Assembly (NCBI GenBank): GCA_964478545.1
Contig: CAYZIS010000043.1
Coordinates: 1 to 20,144, forward strand
Source of the DNA: DQWO01 sp964478545
Lineage (GTDB): Bacteria > Desulfobacterota > Anaeroferrophillalia > Anaeroferrophillales > Anaeroferrophillaceae
Direction: 5' to 3'
DNA length: 20,144 nt
Shown: one piece after another, positions 14,980 to 20,144 of the stretch
Position numbering within the stretch: position 1 is the first letter of the stretch
How the letters are laid out: the number at the start of each line of letters is the position of its first letter
Made by a program: the position numbers and the translations under genes
Notes under the pieces: model-generated
Told to the model about the DNA's origin: nothing
Databases searched by the model: none
The model's input: only the letters and a program-made list of their open reading frames with translations

Positions 14980-15963
14980 TTAACAAGTTGTTGCCTCATC
15001 GTTTTCAATGCGAGAGATAATCTCATCCAGAACCACATCATACGTTCGGTTGGCATGAACAAATTGATAACCACTCCGAGCTATTTTCTTTCTTTGTTCT
15101 TCGTACTTGAGATAGTAACCGATCATATCAAGGCACTCCTCCTGGCTATAAAACCATTCAAGATGAACCCCCTTGGTAAAAATAATTTCCATCCCCTTAA
15201 TATACCTGGTAAGCAAAAACCCTCCACATCCCAAGGTAATCCAAGTGCGATTTGACGTATGACATTCTATATTTTCCCTAACGTCACACCCTAAAATAAT
15301 TTTTGAAGCATAACAAATTTTAGCAAATTCTTCAGGATAAACATTTTTTTTCAAGCACGCCAAACTAAATTTTTGCCATTCAGCTCCCCATACTTTAAGA
15401 TTATAGCGCTCATTGATTGCTTGAAGAAGTTCTATTCGATAATCAATACTCGGTCTGCCAATGAAAGCGACTTCGGAAGCCCACTTGCTCTTCTTTGTGG
15501 GAATTATACGATTTTCATTCCGATCACAACCCTGCATGCAAAATATGGGATTTTTTACCCCTAACGATTTAAGTTCAGCTAGTTGACCAGTATTGGTAAT
15601 AAACAGGTAGTCGGTAAGTCGGGCATACTGAACCAGTTTATCATCGAGAGGAACGCTGACATCAGGATAAAAAATGGCCGTTTTATACCTTGAGCTGATA
15701 TCTGATAGCACTGAATATGGAATATCCTTGGAATATATAAGGACTAAATTAGGTTTGTATTTTAATATTTTGGAACGGATAATCTTTCGATAATCTGTCC
15801 AGAAAAATAATTTTTTATAACGAGGTAAGTTGATAAAAACAGCTTTTTTCACCCGTCGCCGAAGCGCGTTAAACATAAATTTAGTATTACCGGTCTTTTT
15901 TTTACTTTTACCGAGAAAAACAACTTTAGTGATTGGCTTTTTTTCAGATATGAAAGGTGTCAC
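14980..15963 (-). CDS. CgeB-like glycosyltransferase (Glyco_trans_1_2 domain)
   Basis: The first ~130 residues form an alpha/beta domain (VVFLGKSKKKTGNTKFMFNA, YKPNLVLIYSKDIPYSVLSD, AIFYPDVSVPLDD). The C-terminal half has VAFIGRPSIDYRIELLQAI, the GCDVRENIECHTSNRTW..LGCGGFLLT segment, FTKGVHLEWFYSQEECLDMI and RKKIARSGYQFVHANRTYD. This order is typical of the CgeB/Glyco_trans_1_2 (GT-B) family found in surface glycan clusters. The start is GTG (15963-15961) with AAGGAATAAGGAAAC directly upstream, lying at the very end of the ligase gene, whose stop is 6 bp away. It is the last gene of the right minus-strand operon. The sugar is unknown. Confidence 0.78.
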   Translation of the reverse strand: MTPFISEKKPITKVVFLGKSKKKTGNTKFMFNALRRRVKKAVFINLPRYKKLFFWTDYRKIIRSKILKYKPNLVLIYSKDIPYSVLSDISSRYKTAIFYPDVSVPLDDKLVQYARLTDYLFITNTGQLAELKSLGVKNPIFCMQGCDRNENRIIPTKKSKWASEVAFIGRPSIDYRIELLQAINERYNLKVWGAEWQKFSLACLKKNVYPEEFAKICYASKIILGCDVRENIECHTSNRTWITLGCGGFLLTRYIKGMEIIFTKGVHLEWFYSQEECLDMIGYYLKYEEQRKKIARSGYQFVHANRTYDVVLDEIISRIENDEATTC

Positions 15964-15969
15964 GTTTCC

Positions 15970-17256
15970 TTATTCCTTAGGCTTTGCCTGATCTGCCTTG
16001 TGGTTAAAAGACTTAACAGCCATGTTGATCGAAAGTTTTTTAGCAGCAAGGAGAGCAATGGGAAGCCAGAAATATATCCATAACGCGTCAGGATGGCTGA
16101 TTACTCGATAATTCATAGTTGTTATACTTATAAAGGCGAATAACAACAGAGCCACATAGGTAAAATCGTTTTCTCTTCGGAAACATAAGAAGCCCTCCCA
16201 CAGGGCCATTATCTGTAAAATGAGCAACAGGAACAATCCCATTAAGCCTCCGTAAAGCGTAGTGGCAAGGTACACGTTATGAGGATGTTCCAATTTTACA
16301 CCGTCGGCCATTATAAAAGTATTGTTGGTTGATACCCCCTCGCCAAAAAGAAGAACCTCTTTTATTCTAGATAAGGTTTGGTGCCAGACTTCAAGACGGT
16401 AGGAAAGGCCCCGATGGAGGATCATCTCCTTGATCCCATCATTATAAAAGAATAATAGCCCACCACATAGAATGACGCAAAGGACCGTGGCAAAAAGTGT
16501 TTTATCTTTGGTTAGAATGGCTCCAATCAGAAAGGTAACAAGTAAAGCACCCAACGGGCCTCGACTCTGGGTTAACCCCACGGATAACAAAATAACCACC
16601 AATAAGCCACTATATATCCAGACAAATGATTTTTTCGTTTTCAGGACTTGGAAATAACAAACAAGAGCGACCATGCCATACACATTTGCGCCAACAATCG
16701 AATTCCGGACCTGATCTCCTAAGAAGCGGAGGCGTTGCAGAGGAAAGGAAAAGGAGGAATAGAACCAGAAGATAGAGACAATAGCAGTAATGGCAGCAGC
16801 CCAACAAAGAAAAACAAACAGATAATCAATAAACTTTGGATATCTGAGAACAAGATCAATGGTCAAACTAAGAAATACAAAAAGATATATGATCCTGCGA
16901 AAATAGTAAACATAATCTTTAAAAACTGCGTTGTCCGCCCATAAAAGAGTTGAGCACATATAACAAGCGAAAATTATCGAAATAACCCAGAGATTTGACC
17001 GGCAAATCATTTTAATGCTCTTCGATTGTAAGGTAACTACATAGGGAAACAAAACAAGACCATAGAAAAGATTATTATGCCAGTGGGTACTGGGAAAAAC
17101 AAAAAAACCAAGCAGAAAAAAGAAATAAATAATAAAGAAAAAACGTATCTTTTCCAGAAACAATCTGGTGGTAAGTTGCAACTCGGAAAAAGTCATATTT
17201 TGACGTTTCCAAATAGAACTTTGGTTCTGCGGGTTATATTTCTTGACCTGATTCAT
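15970..17256 (-). CDS. O-antigen ligase/polymerase-type membrane protein (Wzy_C family)
   Basis: About 428 residues with some ten to twelve hydrophobic helices (for example FFIIYFFFLLGFFVFPST, LWVISIIFACYMCSTLLWA, FIDYLFVFLCWAAAITAIVS). The Wzy_C/WaaL hallmarks are visible: TQSRGPLGALLVTFLIGA, then the periplasmic loop RLEVWHQTLSRI, FGEGVSTNN and EHPHNVYLATTLYGG with the conserved His, followed by closing helices. Such proteins join O-antigen to lipid A-core or polymerise repeat units on the periplasmic side. The two cannot be told apart from sequence, but no O-unit genes are here, so ligase is favoured. I choose the ATG at 17256 because it overlaps the FkbM stop (ATGA); the frame is open further upstream to 17298. 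Confidence 0.8.
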   Translation of the reverse strand: MNQVKKYNPQNQSSIWKRQNMTFSELQLTTRLFLEKIRFFFIIYFFFLLGFFVFPSTHWHNNLFYGLVLFPYVVTLQSKSIKMICRSNLWVISIIFACYMCSTLLWADNAVFKDYVYYFRRIIYLFVFLSLTIDLVLRYPKFIDYLFVFLCWAAAITAIVSIFWFYSSFSFPLQRLRFLGDQVRNSIVGANVYGMVALVCYFQVLKTKKSFVWIYSGLLVVILLSVGLTQSRGPLGALLVTFLIGAILTKDKTLFATVLCVILCGGLLFFYNDGIKEMILHRGLSYRLEVWHQTLSRIKEVLLFGEGVSTNNTFIMADGVKLEHPHNVYLATTLYGGLMGLFLLLILQIMALWEGFLCFRRENDFTYVALLLFAFISITTMNYRVISHPDALWIYFWLPIALLAAKKLSINMAVKSFNHKADQAKPKE

Positions 17257-18146
17257 AATGACGATCTGTTTATTTTCGATGAGCAGAAAATATCGCATGA
17301 ATCCGGAACAACCTTTTCAAATGGAAATATCACATCATGCTTAACAAAATAAATTGTGTAATCATAACCAGAAATGAATTCAAGAGCTTGCATGATGTCA
17401 CAATCATGCTCCCGCCATCGGTCGCGGCTGTATTCAAATATCAGGTGAGGACGATGTTTGGCGATAATATTCGATAATTCCTTTAAAACGATAAAATCGT
17501 GACCTTCAACATCTATCTTGATAAATTTGCACACTTGATTCCCAAACTCGTTCTGCAACATTTTTCCGGTAATCGTTTCAACAGTTATCTCTTTGTTAAT
17601 GCCTTGTGAGCGATTAAGACTGGAACGACCTTGGTGATAATAATCCTCTTCTGCTGTATACAGAACAGCTCTTCCAGCAGTATCAGAAAGTGCAGCAGGT
17701 ATAATGGAAACGTTATCGAGTCGGTTTAAATCAACATTCGCCTTCAAGCGTTCAACCATACGAGGATGAGGTTCTACAGCAACAACTTTACCATTGTGGC
17801 CGGCGGCAAAAGACATCACCAAGGTGATGGCTCCAATATTAGCGCCAATATCAAGGCAAAGATCTCCCGGTTTAACTATAGATTTGATAAGACAGGTAAT
17901 AACCGGTTCACAATGGCCGTAAAAAAGAATATTGTATTCCATTAGTGAACTGGTATCCACATTGATAAAGCCCTGGTCATATTCTATAACAGTTCGCAAA
18001 GATGAATATTGCGGTTGTATTGGATAGACTTTCTTTAGTAGCTTCCGCATTAACCGATAAGCAAATGGATTATCATAACGAGAAAACTTTCTCGTAAATC
18101 GCGCTAATTTTATAATATTCTGCGGCCTCATATGGCATGTTCTCAT
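17253..18146 (-). CDS. FkbM-family SAM-dependent methyltransferase
   Basis: The class I methyltransferase motifs stand in order: GDLCLDIGANIGAITLVMS (SAM loop, about 94-112), KVVAVEPHPRMVERLKANVD (acidic residue of motif II), NVSIIPAALSDTAG, and VCKFIKIDVEGHDFIVLKEL, the hallmark of the FkbM domain, followed by LIFEYSRDRW. About 297 residues is normal with a short N-terminal helix stretch. FkbM enzymes usually O-methylate sugars of glycans or secondary metabolites; a core or O-chain sugar is the likely target. Start: ATG 18146, with an in-frame ATG at 18131 as alternative, and neither has a strong ribosome site. The gene lies 33 bp after the heptosyltransferase and overlaps the ligase start by 4 bp. 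Confidence 0.85.
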   Translation of the reverse strand: MRTCHMRPQNIIKLARFTRKFSRYDNPFAYRLMRKLLKKVYPIQPQYSSLRTVIEYDQGFINVDTSSLMEYNILFYGHCEPVITCLIKSIVKPGDLCLDIGANIGAITLVMSFAAGHNGKVVAVEPHPRMVERLKANVDLNRLDNVSIIPAALSDTAGRAVLYTAEEDYYHQGRSSLNRSQGINKEITVETITGKMLQNEFGNQVCKFIKIDVEGHDFIVLKELSNIIAKHRPHLIFEYSRDRWREHDCDIMQALEFISGYDYTIYFVKHDVIFPFEKVVPDSCDIFCSSKINRSSL

Positions 18147-18179
18147 TTCTATTTATGATTGTACTTTGATATGTCAGGA

Positions 18180-19235
18180 TCAGGTTTTGAACGGTTTTGG
18201 ACGCTTGACAAGAGCCTCGGAAATCTTCTCTTTCACTTGGGCAACAGTAATTTTTCGCATGCAGCGTCGGTTGAGGCCGGGGCATCGCTTCTTGTAGCAC
18301 GGAGCACAGACAACCCCTGACTGCACCATCAGGTGCTCACTGCCGTACGGAGCGACACGTTGGGGAGAGGTGGGACCGAAAAGGGTCACATAGGGAGTTC
18401 CAACGGCACCGGCTATATGGGCTGGCCCGGAATCAGGCCCAACCGCAACGTCAGCAACTTTAAGCACCGCTGCAACTTCCAGCAGGGAAGTCTTGCCAAC
18501 CAGGTTGATCAACGATGGTGAATCAATGTTCTCGGTAAGTTGAAGGGAAGGACTCTCCTGAGAGGAATCACCGAGGAGGATAACGTGCTGTTCTCCAGTG
18601 TCAAGAATATCTTTTACCAGGCCTCGGTACCCTTCATAAAACCAGTTTTTTGATTCCCAGGAAGATCCCATGACCACGGCAACAATGGGGCCATTAATAT
18701 CAGAGAAAATATCCGGTAAAACCGACTTGAAATCAAATGATGAAAACCCAAAATCAAGTACATCAGGAACGGGAATGCCAAGATGTTCGGTAAATTTCAG
18801 GTAATGCTGTACCTTTGGCAACCTTTCATTAAAAAAATCAATTGTTTCATTATTGAAAAGCCAGTTGAATTCCTTAGCATTACGGCGATTAAATCCCACC
18901 CGTCGTTTAGCCCGTGAAAGTAATGAGAAAAAACCGCTTTTAAAATGACGCTGCAGGTCTAAAGTAATATCAAAATATTCCTGATCCAAAGCCTTTTTCA
19001 ATTGCCATACCGCCAAAACACCTTTGTTGCGGTTAAAAACGAGTATTTTATCAATATCTGGATGAATAGTGATCAGTTCAACCCATTTAGGCTCCATGAG
19101 CCAGGTAATTCTGCTGTTTGGCAGATTTTTTTTGATCTGGGATACGAGACTGAGGCCACGGACCACATCCCCGAGAGAACCCATGAGGATAATCAGTATC
19201 GAAGGACCGGAAAAATGTTTTTTAACGGAAGACAT
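18180..19235 (-). CDS. GT9 heptosyltransferase (WaaC-like/WaaF-like)
   Basis: The N-terminus ILIILMGSLGDVVRGLSLVS is the GT9 start. HPDIDKILVFNRNKG, VAVVMGSSWESKNW and VGPDSGPAHIAGAVGTPYVT with LFGPTSPQRVAPYG form the donor site of ADP-heptose transferases. A four-cysteine motif C-x2-C-x4-C-x6-C (CAPCYKKRCPGLNRRCM) is near the C-terminus, as in WaaF of this window. Length about 351 is normal. It would add an inner-core heptose, possibly heptose I or III; the text alone does not decide. The ATG at 19235 is preferred over a TTG four codons upstream (19247), though neither has a good ribosome site. It lies 17 bp behind the kinase gene, in the same operon. Confidence 0.8.
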   Translation of the reverse strand: MSSVKKHFSGPSILIILMGSLGDVVRGLSLVSQIKKNLPNSRITWLMEPKWVELITIHPDIDKILVFNRNKGVLAVWQLKKALDQEYFDITLDLQRHFKSGFFSLLSRAKRRVGFNRRNAKEFNWLFNNETIDFFNERLPKVQHYLKFTEHLGIPVPDVLDFGFSSFDFKSVLPDIFSDINGPIVAVVMGSSWESKNWFYEGYRGLVKDILDTGEQHVILLGDSSQESPSLQLTENIDSPSLINLVGKTSLLEVAAVLKVADVAVGPDSGPAHIAGAVGTPYVTLFGPTSPQRVAPYGSEHLMVQSGVVCAPCYKKRCPGLNRRCMRKITVAQVKEKISEALVKRPKPFKT

Positions 19236-19252
19236 AAGTAAATGCAAAGAAA

Positions 19253-19951
19253 TCAGTCCACAAGATAATTTCTCTGGAACCCCCGGCTCATTTCTTCAAT
19301 AAGAATCCCCGGCAACCGATGCTTGATCACTGCCCGCTGCCATCGCATAACGTACTTATGCCACAGTCTTTTCCTGCTCCCTCCAAAAAAATATGCCTTG
19401 TCAAAATCAATGATATAGACACGATCATTGCTGTCCACCAACACATTTCCCGGATGCAGATCAACATGATGGAAATTATTTTTGATCAGCAAAGATACCT
19501 GGTCTACAACTTTTCCCATTACCGTTCGAGTCCGCCCTTCATCCACACAACTGAGCTCTGCTAGTGTTTGCTGCTGTTTAATTTCCCTGGAAACCAGCCA
19601 GGATCGATAACAGAACTTTCCTTGATAGGCATAGGCAACCGGTTCAGGAACATTGACCCCTAAACCAGCCATCTTCAGCAATATTTCATATTCAAGCTGG
19701 GAGCGCGTTTTACCCCATTTGAAATAGGTAGATTTTACCAAATGCCTTATGAATCCGCCACGTTGATAGGATTTGATAACAACCGAGCCTATTCCCTCAA
19801 AGTGTTTTTTCACTACAGATCCCCGGCCACCCATTGCCGAGTCAGGAACAGTCGTCGGAACATTGAAAAATTGGATGAGTTGATCGACATGTTGCCCAGC
19901 CAGTTCACCTGATGAACCAAAATGATATGAATCATGAACACACTTGATCAT
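19253..19951 (-). CDS. Kdo/LPS core kinase-like protein (KdkA/WaaP family)
   Basis: The kinase lysine is in VVIKSYQRGG. The stretch RHLVKSTYFKWGKTRSQLEY and the segment MAGLGVNVPEPVAYAYQ match the Kdo kinase family (PF06293). The catalytic loop is FHHVDLHPGNVLVD and the metal site VYIIDFDKAYFFGG, both complete. The enzyme would phosphorylate Kdo or heptose of the inner core in the cytoplasm, strengthening the outer membrane through divalent-cation bridges. I choose ATG 19951 because GGAAGTG stands directly in front; a longer frame from 20011 adds 20 residues that do not look like the family start. It heads the right minus-strand operon and is followed after 17 bp by the heptosyltransferase. 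Confidence 0.82.
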   Translation of the reverse strand: MIKCVHDSYHFGSSGELAGQHVDQLIQFFNVPTTVPDSAMGGRGSVVKKHFEGIGSVVIKSYQRGGFIRHLVKSTYFKWGKTRSQLEYEILLKMAGLGVNVPEPVAYAYQGKFCYRSWLVSREIKQQQTLAELSCVDEGRTRTVMGKVVDQVSLLIKNNFHHVDLHPGNVLVDSNDRVYIIDFDKAYFFGGSRKRLWHKYVMRWQRAVIKHRLPGILIEEMSRGFQRNYLVD

Positions 19952-20023
19952 CACTTCCACGCATAAGATATCGAGATATAATGAAACCTTGAAAAATAAG
20001 ATTTTTCCCAATCAACAAGGGTT

Positions 20024-20058
20024 GAAATAAAAAAGATTACCTAACTTTTATTAGGCAA
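20024..20058 (-). terminator. Rho-independent terminator of the tRNA-Thr transcript
   Basis: Minus-strand TTGCCTAA (20058-20051) pairs with TTAGGTAA (20044-20037) around a 6-base loop. One G-T pair is included. It is followed by TCTTTTTTATTT. It lies 15 bp behind the tRNA 3' end and should separate tRNA transcription from the kinase operon, which therefore needs its own promoter between about 20020 and 19955; I see no convincing one. Confidence 0.75.
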
Positions 20059-20072
20059 CCCTTTGATTTTAC

Positions 20073-20144
<72 letters not shown>

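Overview
The window is a lipopolysaccharide (LPS) core / outer-membrane glycan locus of a Gram-negative bacterium. It carries msbA, two or three GT9 heptosyltransferase-type genes, several glycosyltransferases, an O-antigen ligase/polymerase-type membrane protein and several Kdo-kinase-like genes. The msbA-DUF374 order, the B12-radical SAM neighbour and the CgeB/FkbM content fit a Desulfobacterota (deltaproteobacterial) organism best. This is an inference from family resemblance; no species can be named. The many broken genes and insertion-sequence (IS) remnants at the seams point to a genome with active or recent IS-driven decay.

Layout. (A) 1-2280: a 5'-truncated outer-membrane beta-barrel gene (+). 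It is followed by a short stretch of gene debris: a tRNA-Thr-like fragment, the tail of an SYLF-like protein and the beginning of a DUF374 acyltransferase gene that once overlapped the end of msbA. (B) 2277-8167 (-): an operon waaF -> GT9-like -> B12-binding radical SAM -> msbA, with gaps of 3 to about 70 bp. (C) 8421-14969 (+): a GT4 glycosyltransferase, a dead GT2 gene, a structured non-coding piece, a chimeric IS3/ISNCY transposase remnant, a second GT4, a protein with two tandem kinase domains, a dead sulfotransferase (on -), an ICMT-like membrane methyltransferase and a single-domain kinase. (D) 19951-14980 (-): an operon Kdo-kinase-like -> heptosyltransferase -> FkbM methyltransferase -> O-antigen ligase-like -> CgeB-like glycosyltransferase. 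It is preceded by a tRNA-Thr(CGT) gene, cut by the window edge, with its own terminator.

How it works together (inference from families): GT9 enzymes would add heptoses to lipid A-Kdo. GT4/CgeB enzymes would extend the core. The kinases would phosphorylate inner-core sugars, and the FkbM and ICMT-like enzymes could methylate. The ligase-like protein would attach or polymerise outer sugars, and MsbA flips the lipid A-core across the inner membrane.

Most notable: a 32-bp segment matching the tRNA-Thr gene at 29/32 positions lies in the same orientation at the other end of the cluster, inside gene debris. The LPS locus is therefore bracketed by a tRNA gene and a tRNA fragment. At least five genes inside or beside the locus are fragments, and most sit at changes of transcription direction or of gene block. 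I see no convincing wholly new system. The two-kinase fusion and the tRNA-bracketed mosaic are the best leads.
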